In this document: positions 24,493 to 34,378 of the stretch, piece after piece
Layout of the letters: every line of letters begins with the position of its first letter
How positions within the stretch are numbered: position 1 is the first letter of the stretch
From: Bryobacter aggregatus MPL3
GTDB taxonomy: Bacteria > Acidobacteriota > Terriglobia > Bryobacterales > Bryobacteraceae
Direction: 5' to 3'
DNA length: 64,000 bases
Assembly (NCBI RefSeq): GCF_000702445.1
Contig: NZ_JNIF01000003.1
Coordinates: forward strand, 930,001 to 994,000
The notes under the pieces: generated by a model
Told to the model about the DNA's origin: nothing
What the model saw: the letters and a program-made list of their open reading frames with translations, nothing else
The model's database searches: none
Translations under genes and position numbers: made by a program

Positions 24493-27354
24493 CTAGTTCA
24501 AGTTCAAAGAGCCAGGATGGCCCCAGCCGCTCCAGTCCCCGCCCAATCGCTGCCCCAGGATGTAGATCTCCCGTTTTCCCTGAAATCCGGTCTTAAAGGT
24601 GAATTGCATCCCCAATCCCAAGATGCTGACGTCATTCCCAGCGGCCATTGCGTAGGCTCCAATCGAGGAATTTACGGTAATGGTGCACTGGCTATTATTG
24701 AGCGTGAAGTTGCCGCCCGACTGGGGATAGAAGAAGGTGCCCCCATAGTTCATCCCTGCATCGTCCATGAGGAGCACATAATAGCTAGGCGTACCGCCCC
24801 ACTGATTGCCTGGATACACTTGCACCAGGACCCTGCATCCATTCGCGCGGATTTGCGACAAGTTGGACTCACCTGCAGATCGATTGATATTGAGCTGGAC
24901 TTCTTGAATGTTGTAGCAGCCTGTCGGAGTACAGTAGCTCGAGTGGTAAGGAGTGTTCTTCACCCCCCAATTGATCCAATGCGGAGTGCTGCCATTCGCG
25001 GCAAGCGTCTGATTCACCACAGAAGGATTCTTATCACTCAAGGTAAAGGGATTATAAAACTCCACCGTGGGCGGCGAGGAAGCGGTCGACAACACATTGA
25101 TCGAGATCTCTGCCTTTTCCGATTCCACTCCAGTATTCGACAAGACACGGGCGATCGCCTTGATCACGCGATTACTTCCTGAGTTATGTGCGGTGTAATT
25201 CGCCGCCCCTTGATACCCGATGTCCGGAGTGGTCGAGGCAATGCTTCCATCTGGCACATCCAGTGACCACACCACAGACCCCCCGGTCGGCATATTCGTC
25301 ACTTGCGCGCGAAGCAGAACCGTCTGCCCCGAATACACCGAAGGAGTGCTGCCCAGCGAGCTGCTCAAGGTCATCGTGATTGGTGTGCTGGGGGTCCAGG
25401 TGCCGATATTTTGTGGCGCCATGGGAGTCGATCCGTTCTGCGGCAAAGCCGTCCAGAGATAGGCATATCGTGCCCCTGACATCCCCCGGTTCTGCAAGCG
25501 GATCGTCAAGGTTAAGATGCTGCCGCTCGTGGAGACAGAACTCTGGCTCGCCACGATGGCACAGGCAGCATTCGAAGGCAGGTCATTGGTTCCGAAACGA
25601 GCCTCCTGCCAACCACTCCCCGCCCCAGCAGCGTCATCGAGCTGAATGCGGTCCGGCAGTATGGAACGGCTGTAGCGGAATCGGCAAGCCCTCGGAGAAG
25701 CCACCACATTCTGCGTGCTGGAACTACTCAGATTGAACCAAACCTCACCAATATTGTTGATGCTGCTCCCCCCATTCACGGTCACTTGAAGCGTTGTCTC
25801 CACTGTGCCGCTTGCGGGAGTAAATGCCCCGCTACCGCTTTGCGCCGGGTTCGTCAGCGTGAAGCTCCAACTGTCAGATACATTTGAATTTTCCTGGCTT
25901 GTCGCCCGCAGCGTAACGCTCCCTGTTCCTCCTGCCGGGTTGTAGATCACGCTATTGCCGGTCACAGACGCGAGCTGTCCTGGGCCGCCGCCCACAATGC
26001 TCCAGTTCACTTGGGTGTTGCTCGTCGCGCCGCTTACGGTTGCGGTAAAGGCCTTGGTGCTTGTGTTCTCCAGCGTCGAGAAATCCTTCGGCGCAAGACT
26101 GACTTGTACCGTAGTTCCCGTAGAAAGATTGACTTGGACCTCACTCTTCCACGAAGAGTTATAGCAACTCTCGGCCTGAATCCGTACAGGCTGTGAATTG
26201 TTCGTAATTGTCGACGGAGCCGTATAGGTGGTCGAAGCGGCACAATTGGTGCCAGTGGACAGGGTCCCCCCTGCTGGCGAATTGCCCGGCGGATAGCTGA
26301 GGATGCTCCAGCGCGCAGTCGTCGCCTCGCCGCTCGGCACATTCGTTACGCTTGCACTCAAACTTCGTGTCGTCGAGGCGCCCATTGCGGTACCGCTGTT
26401 CCCCGAGATCGTGACCACACCCGCCGCGCCTCCCGCATTGAACCAGAGTGGCTGATAAGAAACCACGCCCGTTCCGTTTGTCGCCTTCACAATTGCGACC
26501 GAGAGATCCGCAAAGAAACTGGGCGCGACATAAGTGGCCGCTGTCCCATTTGGCGTCAGCGTTCCGCCTGCACTCCCTTCCAGCGTCCACGTCACAGCCT
26601 CTGAACCACTGCTCAGGCCAACACTTGCGCCGCCCGTCAGATTCGCACCAGCCGGACTCCGCGTGACCTCAAACTTCGCACCACTCGCACTTGTGGCCGC
26701 CGTCGCGATGGCGCTGGTAATCTGCACCCTCATTCCACTGGTGGTTGGGCTCGTACCTGCATTCCGCACCACAAAATCCACAACATTCCAGCCCTGCACA
26801 AATATTCCGCCACCGCTCCCGGAAATCGAGAAAGGATTCACCGTATGATAGGGCCCCAAACTTGCAGTTCTGGCAACTCCATTGACGAAGATCTGCACAG
26901 AATCATCCGCAATAACATCGCCGGCGATCATCGTTGTGGCTGGATCGTGGCAACTGAGGTCTACCATCTGCCGGAACACATAGTAGCCGGGCACCACAGC
27001 CCCTGCCCCGGCAACCGGACTGATGTATTTTGCGGCACTCGTACTTCCACCCGTCAGCGACGAGGTGACAATTGCCTCGGTACCGGAACTGCCTCCATGG
27101 CTTCCCGAATGAGACACCATCTTCCAGTTGGGGTCGACAGAACCATCAGCCAATAGCGTATTGCTGCCGCTTGCGTCTCGACCGGTGCTCAAAAACCGGA
27201 TTGCGTTGGTCGCGCCTAAACACGCGCCCTGGGCAGTATTTTCGATCGCGACTAATCTGCCATTTAGCCGGATGTATTCTTTCGTCTGTCCAAGCAAACC
27301 AACCGCACAAAGTGACAACAGCGAAAGAATCCGTACCCAAGTTTCAACCTGCAT
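24493..27354 (-). CDS. Large secreted Ig-like repeat protein heading the Rhs operon
   Basis: A 953-aa protein with a signal peptide (residues 1-22, ending GLLGQ) and then TKEYIRLNGRLVAIEN, a strand pair seen at the head of acidobacterial YD-repeat proteins. Most of the length is Thr/Ser/Gly-rich beta-sandwich repeats resembling bacterial Ig-like (Big) domains, with recurring motifs of the type VTWTLEG/SAGGTLTPNG. The C-terminal 200 residues form a Cys-containing beta region. It is the first gene of a five-gene run ending in the full-length Rhs, and probably an adhesin or surface scaffold. No enzyme motif was seen. Confidence 0.75.
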   Translation of the reverse strand: MQVETWVRILSLLSLCAVGLLGQTKEYIRLNGRLVAIENTAQGACLGATNAIRFLSTGRDASGSNTLLADGSVDPNWKMVSHSGSHGGSSGTEAIVTSSLTGGSTSAAKYISPVAGAGAVVPGYYVFRQMVDLSCHDPATTMIAGDVIADDSVQIFVNGVARTASLGPYHTVNPFSISGSGGGIFVQGWNVVDFVVRNAGTSPTTSGMRVQITSAIATAATSASGAKFEVTRSPAGANLTGGASVGLSSGSEAVTWTLEGSAGGTLTPNGTAATYVAPSFFADLSVAIVKATNGTGVVSYQPLWFNAGGAAGVVTISGNSGTAMGASTTRSLSASVTNVPSGEATTARWSILSYPPGNSPAGGTLSTGTNCAASTTYTAPSTITNNSQPVRIQAESCYNSSWKSEVQVNLSTGTTVQVSLAPKDFSTLENTSTKAFTATVSGATSNTQVNWSIVGGGPGQLASVTGNSVIYNPAGGTGSVTLRATSQENSNVSDSWSFTLTNPAQSGSGAFTPASGTVETTLQVTVNGGSSINNIGEVWFNLSSSSTQNVVASPRACRFRYSRSILPDRIQLDDAAGAGSGWQEARFGTNDLPSNAACAIVASQSSVSTSGSILTLTIRLQNRGMSGARYAYLWTALPQNGSTPMAPQNIGTWTPSTPITMTLSSSLGSTPSVYSGQTVLLRAQVTNMPTGGSVVWSLDVPDGSIASTTPDIGYQGAANYTAHNSGSNRVIKAIARVLSNTGVESEKAEISINVLSTASSPPTVEFYNPFTLSDKNPSVVNQTLAANGSTPHWINWGVKNTPYHSSYCTPTGCYNIQEVQLNINRSAGESNLSQIRANGCRVLVQVYPGNQWGGTPSYYVLLMDDAGMNYGGTFFYPQSGGNFTLNNSQCTITVNSSIGAYAMAAGNDVSILGLGMQFTFKTGFQGKREIYILGQRLGGDWSGWGHPGSLNLN

Positions 27355-27549
27355 AGATGATAAAAGATGACTTTCTATGAATCCGCACCCCAGAGCTCAA
27401 TACCAGGAGCAACATCAAACATGAAGAGAATTTCTTTTATACCATCCAGTACTTATAAAAAGTACAGCTGCTTAAGTATTTTTCCAATACAGCTCGACCT
27501 AATTTCATCCTTCAACTATTTGTTCTAAAAACAGAACGCTCTGAATAAA

Positions 27550-27750
27550 TTACCCACGGCGAAACCGCTGGGAAAAGCCCTTCATTTTCAGTTTTTTAGG
27601 AACCAGAATGCCTTCTAGAAGCCCAAAAACCTCCTGCAGCCGTGAGAAAAACTCTTGCCTCTTAAGTACTGACTGTTCGACTTTCAGAACAAGTAGCAAC
27701 GTTGGCCCGTCGGCGATGGAATGAGACAAAGCTCTTGGCAGGACGTTCAT
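27550..27750 (-). CDS. Possible small protein (66 aa)
   Basis: From ATG 27748-27750, with GAGGAG 9 bases upstream, a 66-aa basic protein (MNVLPRALSHSIADG to FSQRFRRG) can be read. No family is recognised and there is no supporting neighbour. The ribosome site is the only real evidence; a longer frame to 27909 is less likely. Confidence 0.3.
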   Translation of the reverse strand: MNVLPRALSHSIADGPTLLLVLKVEQSVLKRQEFFSRLQEVFGLLEGILVPKKLKMKGFSQRFRRG

Positions 27751-28190
27751 CTTGTGTTTCTCCTCGGAAGGATGAGCCGAGACGCATCTCATGAATAAAA
27801 AAGCCTCGATGAGGTCCGCTGGTGTAATACGGGATGTGCAGAAGCTCTCACCCAAGACCTCCCCATCAAAATGCGATACCGGGGATCCTTGCGGAAGCGT
27901 AACTCCCACCGGAACAGAGCAGAATCGAGCGCTGCCCTCTTGCGTGTTCGTGATCCATCATGTTCGGGTGATGGCCTGACCGTCGATCCAGGGCTGAAGG
28001 AGCAGGAAACGCCTCAAGTGAAACAGTGCGGCAATAGAGCCGTGATCGCGAGATAGCCTTTCCGCGGCCCAGACTCACCGCGAGCCTCGCCCGGACTTTC
28101 GCGATTCGATCATTCCGATCCCGCAAAAAATTTCTCCCCAACGATCAATACGTTAGGCGACATTCGCATATCCCACTCTCAAGCTCCTGC
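27751..28190. other. Intergenic stretch without a supported gene
   Basis: Small frames on both strands have poor starts and no family resemblance. AT-rich DNA at 27380-27549 probably holds the promoter of the minus-strand Rhs operon; it contains short inverted repeats (GTACTT/AAGTAC near 27451-27468 and GTTC/GAAC near 27522-27537). Confidence 0.4.
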
Positions 28191-28200
28191 TACTATATTT

Positions 28201-28257
28201 CCGAAGGCGCAGTAGCGTCCTTCGAGCAAGCCCGAGACTCCAAGTCTCGGGCTTTTT
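28201..28257 (+). ncRNA. Possible small terminated RNA
   Basis: A hairpin with arms CGAAGG (28202-28207) and CCTTCG (28219-28224), lengthened by an inner CGC/GCG pair, is followed after four bases by a strong terminator. A TACTAT box (28191-28196) sits just upstream at -10 distance, with no clear -35. With no reading frame entering the terminator from the left, a short independent RNA is possible; it could also just be the end of a read-through message. Confidence 0.3.
28229..28257 (+). terminator. Rho-independent terminator
   Basis: AGCCCGAGACT (28229-28239), loop CCA, AGTCTCGGGCT (28243-28253): a perfect 11-bp stem, then a run of five T. It separates the Rhs region from the next plus-strand operon. 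The run of T is only on the + strand side. Confidence 0.85.
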
Positions 28258-28678
28258 CAGTTGCACCAAAGGTTTTCGCGATGCCAACCAAAGCCGCCAG
28301 ATCAGGCCCAGAGGGAGCAAGGGGAAGTTCCACGCCTCTCAACACATCCGCCATGGAGCCAACTTCTGCGACTACGTCATCCGCAACTTTGCCCACAACC
28401 TCATCGCCCGGCATCCAGCCGAGAAACCGCACATCGCGCACCACATCCAATCTGCTGTCGAAGCCCAAATAGCGCATAAACAGCAAAAGCGAAGGAACGA
28501 ACCTACGGAGGACTTAACTCCATTGCTGCGAGGAACTTAGAAAGCTAAAAATGACGCCAAAACGACAACTTTGTAACAAAGCGCAGAATCGATTCAAACA
28601 CGCATGGAGCCACCATAGAAACACACCTGGCTGCCCCCTGGAATTAGACCAACGCCGGTTATAGACTAAAGGCACCTC

Positions 28679-30877
28679 ATGACAAGCTTTGTCCCTACCC
28701 GCATCGTCTGGATTGCGCTTGCGGCTCTCTCTCTCCATGCAGCCGATCCGCCCAAAGAGACCGTAGCAGAGCAGTTCGCCAAGCGGGCCGCTCGGCTGTG
28801 GTCGCTACAACCTGTCGTAAAGCCAGTCGTGCCAGTTGGCGTGAGTTCATCAAACAATCCGATTGATGCGTTGATCGGAGCGGTATATCAGGAGAAGGGG
28901 CTACAGCCGGTCGGCAAAGCAGACAAGCTCACCATCTTGCGGCGCGTCTATTTCGACCTGATCGGTCTCCCTCCAACGCCTGCCGAGCAGGATGCCTTCC
29001 TCAGCGACGAATCTCCCGAGGCCTACGCGAAAGTGGTGGATCGCTTACTCGAGGACAAACAGCATGGGGTGCGCTGGGCCCGGCATTGGCTGGACGTCCT
29101 GCGCTATGCCGACCTCGATGGACTCGACGGCTCCGTGATGCCCGCGGCAGGCAGCGTCTATCTCTGGCGCGACTGGATGATCAGCGCCTTGAACCGGGAC
29201 ATGCCCTATGACGGATTTGTGCGCGCCCAGATCCTGGGCAACCGCTATCAGCCGGAGATCGCGACTTCAAACGGCGGCCGGCGCACCCGCGTAGAGGGCC
29301 CTGTCTCCGATACCTTTGCACTCGGCTTTCTCGCTCGCGCGGCGCTGAACCGCGGCGACAAGGATCGCGACGTCCCCTTTGCTGCCGTCGAGACGATCTC
29401 CACCGCATTCATGGGCGTGACGGTCGCTTGCGCCAAATGCCACGATCATAAATTCGACCCAATCACGCAGCGGGACTTTTATGCGATGAAGGCGATCTTC
29501 GATCCGCTGGTATTGAAGAATACGATGCTGGCCACCCCGTCCGAGATCTTTGAACACGCAGAAAAACTGGACGAATATAAGAGAAAGAAGGCGCCCGTCG
29601 ATGCAGCCATCGAAGCGCTAGTGGGCTCTTACCGCACCAAGCTTTTCGATGAGCGGGTGGCCCAACTCACACCAGACGTGCAGGCGATTGTGCGCAAGGC
29701 CGAACGCGACAGGACCGAGGCGGAACAGAAGATCTTTGACGATTACTTTCCGGTGATTCGGATTGATGCCTCGAAGATCAAGGAGATCATGCCAAAGGAG
29801 GAAGTGGCCAAGTACAACGCACTGTTGAAGGAACAAGGCGCGATCCGAAACCCAGCGGCGCTGCCATCCTATTGGACTGTCGAAGAAGATAAGGAACTGC
29901 TCAAGGCCCAGAGCTACATCCTCAACACCGGCGACCCGAACCGTCCAGAAAAGGATCATCCGGTCGAGCCGGGTTTTCCGTTCCAACCAAAGGATCTCGA
30001 CTTCCGCGATGGACGCCGCGAGGCCTTCACTGGCTGGCTAACGGACGCGAAAAATCCGCTCTTTGCCCGTGTCGCGGTGAACCGCATCTGGGCTTGGCAC
30101 TTTGGCGAAGGGCTACACCGCGTCACCAGCGATTTCGGTGTACTCGGGGGGCGGCCCACCAATCAGAAACTACTCGATTATCTGGCCGCCGAGTTTGTCG
30201 CACACAACTACAGCATGAAGTGGCTGCATCGTTTGATTGTCAGCTCCGACACCTATCAACTCTCCTCCAAGGCAGATGCGAAATCCCTGGCGGCAAACAC
30301 GAAAGCCGATGCGCGGAACTCCTATCTCTGGAGATTCCGCTTGCAGCGGCTGGAGGCAGAGCCGATCTGGGATGCCCTTCACTATGTCTCCAATGATCTC
30401 GATTTGAGCATCGGTGGCAAGTCCTTCCAGTTGCGTACTGCGGACCAGAAGCAGGCGATCTTCCTGCGCGGCGCGGGCAATACGGATAACCGCACGAATC
30501 GGCGCGGCATCTATTTGACCCGCGGCTACATCCCAAGCACCGACGTGATGAGCAACTTTCTCACCTCCTTCGACGTGGATGATGGACGAACCCCCTGCCC
30601 CATCCGCACCCAGACCGTCACCGCTCCACAAGCCCTCTTCACGATGAACAACGACTTGATCGAGCAGGAATCCCGCAAGCTGGCCGAGCGTGTGCTGCAG
30701 GAAAGTAAGGGCGATCTCCGGGCAGCCGTGACGCTAGCTTACCGGCTGAGCTTGGGCCGCCCCCCATCGGGTGTAGAAAGCGATCAGGCGCTGACCTATG
30801 TGGCCAATGACGCCGCCCGGCTGCCAGGCCTTGCCTGGCTACTGTTCAATCTGGATGAATTCATTTACGTGAGATAA
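28679..30877 (+). CDS. Secreted DUF1549/DUF1553 protein
   Basis: A 732-aa exported protein with a signal peptide (first 22 residues, ending LHAAD). Residues about 60-265 are DUF1549 with a CAKCHDHKFDP segment (about residue 253), a c-type-cytochrome-like CxxCH that is typical of the family. Residues about 430-710 are DUF1553 (TNQKLLDYLAAEFV, then RLEAEPIWDAL). The pair DUF1549/1553 followed by DUF1501 is a conserved module in Planctomycetes and Acidobacteria, probably for breakdown of complex sugars; the biochemical role is not established. The next gene starts two bases after the stop. Confidence 0.88.
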   Translation: MTSFVPTRIVWIALAALSLHAADPPKETVAEQFAKRAARLWSLQPVVKPVVPVGVSSSNNPIDALIGAVYQEKGLQPVGKADKLTILRRVYFDLIGLPPTPAEQDAFLSDESPEAYAKVVDRLLEDKQHGVRWARHWLDVLRYADLDGLDGSVMPAAGSVYLWRDWMISALNRDMPYDGFVRAQILGNRYQPEIATSNGGRRTRVEGPVSDTFALGFLARAALNRGDKDRDVPFAAVETISTAFMGVTVACAKCHDHKFDPITQRDFYAMKAIFDPLVLKNTMLATPSEIFEHAEKLDEYKRKKAPVDAAIEALVGSYRTKLFDERVAQLTPDVQAIVRKAERDRTEAEQKIFDDYFPVIRIDASKIKEIMPKEEVAKYNALLKEQGAIRNPAALPSYWTVEEDKELLKAQSYILNTGDPNRPEKDHPVEPGFPFQPKDLDFRDGRREAFTGWLTDAKNPLFARVAVNRIWAWHFGEGLHRVTSDFGVLGGRPTNQKLLDYLAAEFVAHNYSMKWLHRLIVSSDTYQLSSKADAKSLAANTKADARNSYLWRFRLQRLEAEPIWDALHYVSNDLDLSIGGKSFQLRTADQKQAIFLRGAGNTDNRTNRRGIYLTRGYIPSTDVMSNFLTSFDVDDGRTPCPIRTQTVTAPQALFTMNNDLIEQESRKLAERVLQESKGDLRAAVTLAYRLSLGRPPSGVESDQALTYVANDAARLPGLAWLLFNLDEFIYVR

Positions 30878-30879
30878 AT

Positions 30880-32271
30880 ATGATCGACCCAAGTAAACTC
30901 TATCCCTGTGGTCGCATCGCGCGGCGGCGTTTTCTAGTTCGTTCTGCCGGTGGCTTTCTCGGCTCGGCCTTGGGTTCCCTCTGGGCCAATGCAGGGCAGC
31001 TCCCTGACGCACGCCTGCCGGGCCAGGCTCCGGCGAAGTCTGTGATCTATCTGTTTCTGTGTGGAGGCTTGAGCCACATCGATACCTTCGATCCCAAGGA
31101 CAACAAGCACGCCGGAAAGATCATGGATGCGATCGGCTTCGGCGACAACAATGCACCGATGAAGCGGCCGGTGATTCCGATTCTGCGGACCTACAAGCAA
31201 TATGGACAATCGGGCATTCCGGTATCGGACTGGTTCCCGAATGTCGGCGGCGTGATCGATGAGATGGCCGTGGTGCGCTCGATGTACTGCCACCAGACGA
31301 ATCATTTTCCGGCTGTGCTTGAGGGCGCGACCGGCAAGCCCTTGCGCCAGTTTGAGCATCCCACCCTGGGCAGTTGGGTGTCTTATGCGTTAGGCACCGC
31401 AAACAAGAATCTGCCCACCTTTGTGAACATCGGACGTCCGTCCTCGCCCGTGCAACTGACCGGCGGCTACTTGGGCGCAAGCTACTCGGCAACCCCGTTT
31501 CAGCCGGGAGATACGCCAATTCCGGATCTGGTTCCCCCAAAAGGAGCGAGCGCGAAGGAACGCGACCGGCAGGCCGAGTCGCTCCACGAGTTGAACAAAC
31601 AGTTCCGCGAAGATTATGCGATGGAGAGCGAGATCGCTGCGCGCACAAGAGCCTTCGAATTGGCTGGGAACATGATGTTGACCGCCCCGAAGATTGTCGA
31701 TTTCTCCACCGAAGCGCAACATGTCAAGGAACTCTATGGCATTGGCACAAAGGAGACCGATGACTTTGGACGGCAACTGTTGCTGGCCCGGAGACTCGTG
31801 GAGAATGACGTGCGCTTCATTCAGATCTGCCACTCCGGCGGCGGCAATGGCGGGTGGGACGCGCATGACGACATCCGCACCCACGGCCCTCTTTGCCGAG
31901 CCGTCGATCGACCGATCGCAGGACTGATTCAGGATCTGAAGCAGCGCGGATTGTTAGACAACACGCTGGTGGTGTTGACCAGTGAGTTTGGACGGACGCC
32001 ATGGTCCCAGAACACGACAGGCCGGGATCACAATGGCAAGGGCTTCACCACACTGCTCGCAGGCGGCGGAGTGAAGGGTGGAGTGATTGAAGGCGCAACC
32101 GATGAGGTGGGCTATCAGGCAGTAGAGAAGCCGCACTACATTAGCGACTTGCAGTCCACGATCTTGAAGCAGGTAGGCCTCAATCACAAGAAGATGGACT
32201 TCGTACTGAACGGCAGGCCCTTCCACTTGATTGAAGAAGGCCTTGGCCCGATCAACGCGATTTTGAAGTAA
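30880..32271 (+). CDS. DUF1501 protein with Tat signal
   Basis: A 463-aa alkaline phosphatase/sulfatase-fold protein. The N-terminus has a twin-arginine signal (ARRRFLVRSAGG then a hydrophobic stretch), so it is exported folded. Family motifs include LFLCGGLSHIDTFDPK and TSEFGRTPWSQ with GRDHN, whose Asp/His residues would bind metal in sulfatase relatives. It is the partner of the upstream DUF1549/1553 gene. Its 3' end overlaps the convergent gene by 20 bases. Confidence 0.88.
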   Translation: MIDPSKLYPCGRIARRRFLVRSAGGFLGSALGSLWANAGQLPDARLPGQAPAKSVIYLFLCGGLSHIDTFDPKDNKHAGKIMDAIGFGDNNAPMKRPVIPILRTYKQYGQSGIPVSDWFPNVGGVIDEMAVVRSMYCHQTNHFPAVLEGATGKPLRQFEHPTLGSWVSYALGTANKNLPTFVNIGRPSSPVQLTGGYLGASYSATPFQPGDTPIPDLVPPKGASAKERDRQAESLHELNKQFREDYAMESEIAARTRAFELAGNMMLTAPKIVDFSTEAQHVKELYGIGTKETDDFGRQLLLARRLVENDVRFIQICHSGGGNGGWDAHDDIRTHGPLCRAVDRPIAGLIQDLKQRGLLDNTLVVLTSEFGRTPWSQNTTGRDHNGKGFTTLLAGGGVKGGVIEGATDEVGYQAVEKPHYISDLQSTILKQVGLNHKKMDFVLNGRPFHLIEEGLGPINAILK

Positions 32272-34378
32272 AGCGCAACACCACCGGGAGACCCGCAGGA
32301 GAGTTCGCAAATCGCAGACGGGTGAGGCCGTCTTGAAAGTCGAAGCGCACAGGCTGGCCATCAATCGTCACTTCTGTAGGTGGCGCAGCAGAGGAGATCG
32401 CCAGGATTCCCTGCGTATCGCCAATGCCATCAGCCTGGAAGCGGAGCACCTGGTCTTTGAAATTCTCGTTCCGGACACGGCATCCGGCAGCGACAACCTT
32501 GGGAATCTTCGATGGACGGTATGCCAGATCGAAAAGAAGCGCTCGACTTCCCGCGCTGACTTCGACCCTGCGAAGTAGCGAGAGCTCCGGATCAAAAAGA
32601 TTGACATAGCGGCCGCTCAAGACAAATGGCTTTGCATTGGGAACCGATTCTGACAGGCCAGCCGCGATGAGATAGGGTCCACGGCGAAGGACGAGAGCGT
32701 TGCTTTCCGCCCAGGGCACCTTCCCGGCCGTAGCCGCTTGCTGGGTCAAGTGCCGGATCCGTTCCGCACCGTTGGCTTCGTAGGTGAGTGCCGCAGGGGA
32801 TGCCGCCTCACGCAGTACCACGCCTTTGCCGATCGGGTGCAGCCCCGTCGCATCCAGCGGCATCCCCAGAGTTTGAAAGAGGTGTTGCCGAGGAGTCTTG
32901 AACTGGTAGGGCGCCGTATTCCACCACTCCTTGACCCCATGATAAGGATCCTTGTCATCATCAACCACCACCAAGGCGCCGCCCTTCCGAACCCACTGAG
33001 AAAGCGCGTCGTGGAACTTCGGATCAGGAGGCTTCTGCCCCTCATAAGTGAGGAAGAGTAACTTGTATCGATCAAGAAAACCGGAAGAGTTCGCGCTCTC
33101 AATCTGAACGGCTTCGACAGGGATGCCGCGCTTGAGAAGTGGGAGCGCAAGACCGTAGAAGCTCCCGAGGTTGGCGTCGGAAGGCTCGGGTTCCGCGCGT
33201 TGGAACATCATCGTATCGGCAACAAGGACACCAGTCTGGGCAGTGCCCGCACGGAGCCAGCGAACGTCGGATTGCTTCATGTCGCCAAGCGCAGTGATGA
33301 CCGTTTGCAGCTCGGTTTCATAGGGCTTGGGGATCGTGACTTTGTTTGTGATGTCGCTACTCTTGAGCGGGTGGCGACTGTTGAAGACGCGGTCCGGCCA
33401 GGGCATGATTTCGTAATGCCAGACCTCGGGTTGCAACAGCGAGGCAACGAGAGTGCTTTCCCAATTCGTTCTGTAGTCTTCCCAGTCATGGTTCGGGTTG
33501 TCTTCGATTGGATCGTTCAGATACCAGACGCGGCGGCCGGAAGCCCGCACCAGATTTTGCATCGCACCATACTCAAGAAAGGCAGTTTCAAAGGTGCGCT
33601 CCTGCCGGCGGCCTTCATAGACATTGGGCGTCCGGGCTGTGCCCGTCCACACTTGGGCGATGTAGCCATCAGCGCCAACCTCCAACAGCGAGGACTCCGG
33701 ACTGACGATTTTCCAGTGGGCGTAGTTAAGGAGGGAATGCGTTGGAACGTAGCACCGAATGTTGCGATGGTTCTCTTTGCCGTATTGCCTGACGAAATCA
33801 AAGACTTGCGACAAGGCGCGGCGATAGAGATAGTACTTCAACTTTGAGGCGCGGTATTGAGCATCTGGTGAGGAGTTGGGAGCTTGCCAATCCTGCTGGT
33901 AATACGCTTTCCATTCGCGCTTGAAATTCTCTTCCCAGCCACCACGTGCCCAAAACTCCGGCTCCTCCAGGTGAATGGATTCGGCGCCGGCATCCAGCGC
34001 GCGCTTGACGCCGAGCGTCAGATACTTGCCGTAGTTTTCGCCGGGCGAGATGTATGGGACATTGGCGTTCCCACCATGGAGGATCCGCTTACCATTCGCT
34101 TCAGTCTGCGCCTGATCCCAATGGTCGACGCCATCGAAGCTTCCATTGAGATAGTCCTGGTACTGGCCCCAGGCGACACCCGTCATGACATGGATCTGAT
34201 AGCGATGCTCCTTCCAGCTTGCGATATTAGCAGGCATCCGCGGACCAATGCCGTAGACCATCGCGACATCGGCGTTGAGGTTCGTACGCGGCGACCAGGG
34301 CCCACTCGTCTGAAAACTCAGACGCTCGTCGTCAGCAACGGCGCTGGCGACGAGCAAGAGTGAAAGCAGCCGGAACAT
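32252..34378 (-). CDS. Secreted glycoside-hydrolase-like protein (GH42-like architecture)
   Basis: A 708-aa protein with a short signal peptide (residues 1-15, ending VADD). Residues about 20-370 look like a TIM barrel; candidates for catalytic acids are in SIHLEEPEFWARGG. Residues about 385-530 have a Rossmann/glutamine-amidotransferase-like layout (LVADTMMFQRAE, LLFLTYEGQKP, GGALVVVDDD), the arrangement of GH42 beta-galactosidases. The final 180 residues are beta-rich. The family assignment is by architecture and not certain. The start codon shares a base with the stop of the Oar-like gene upstream (TGATG), so substrate import and hydrolysis are probably linked. Confidence 0.65.
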   Translation of the reverse strand: MFRLLSLLLVASAVADDERLSFQTSGPWSPRTNLNADVAMVYGIGPRMPANIASWKEHRYQIHVMTGVAWGQYQDYLNGSFDGVDHWDQAQTEANGKRILHGGNANVPYISPGENYGKYLTLGVKRALDAGAESIHLEEPEFWARGGWEENFKREWKAYYQQDWQAPNSSPDAQYRASKLKYYLYRRALSQVFDFVRQYGKENHRNIRCYVPTHSLLNYAHWKIVSPESSLLEVGADGYIAQVWTGTARTPNVYEGRRQERTFETAFLEYGAMQNLVRASGRRVWYLNDPIEDNPNHDWEDYRTNWESTLVASLLQPEVWHYEIMPWPDRVFNSRHPLKSSDITNKVTIPKPYETELQTVITALGDMKQSDVRWLRAGTAQTGVLVADTMMFQRAEPEPSDANLGSFYGLALPLLKRGIPVEAVQIESANSSGFLDRYKLLFLTYEGQKPPDPKFHDALSQWVRKGGALVVVDDDKDPYHGVKEWWNTAPYQFKTPRQHLFQTLGMPLDATGLHPIGKGVVLREAASPAALTYEANGAERIRHLTQQAATAGKVPWAESNALVLRRGPYLIAAGLSESVPNAKPFVLSGRYVNLFDPELSLLRRVEVSAGSRALLFDLAYRPSKIPKVVAAGCRVRNENFKDQVLRFQADGIGDTQGILAISSAAPPTEVTIDGQPVRFDFQDGLTRLRFANSPAGLPVVLRFTSKSR

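Noticed and set aside
27522-27690. Two GTTC-N8-GAAC inverted repeats (27522-27537 and 27675-27690) as SOS boxes
   Set aside because: The spacing does not match LexA boxes I know well, one copy lies inside a possible small gene, and two occurrences may be chance.
28193-28486. 97-codon minus-strand frame
   Set aside because: Ends inside the terminator hairpin and has no ribosome site or known family.
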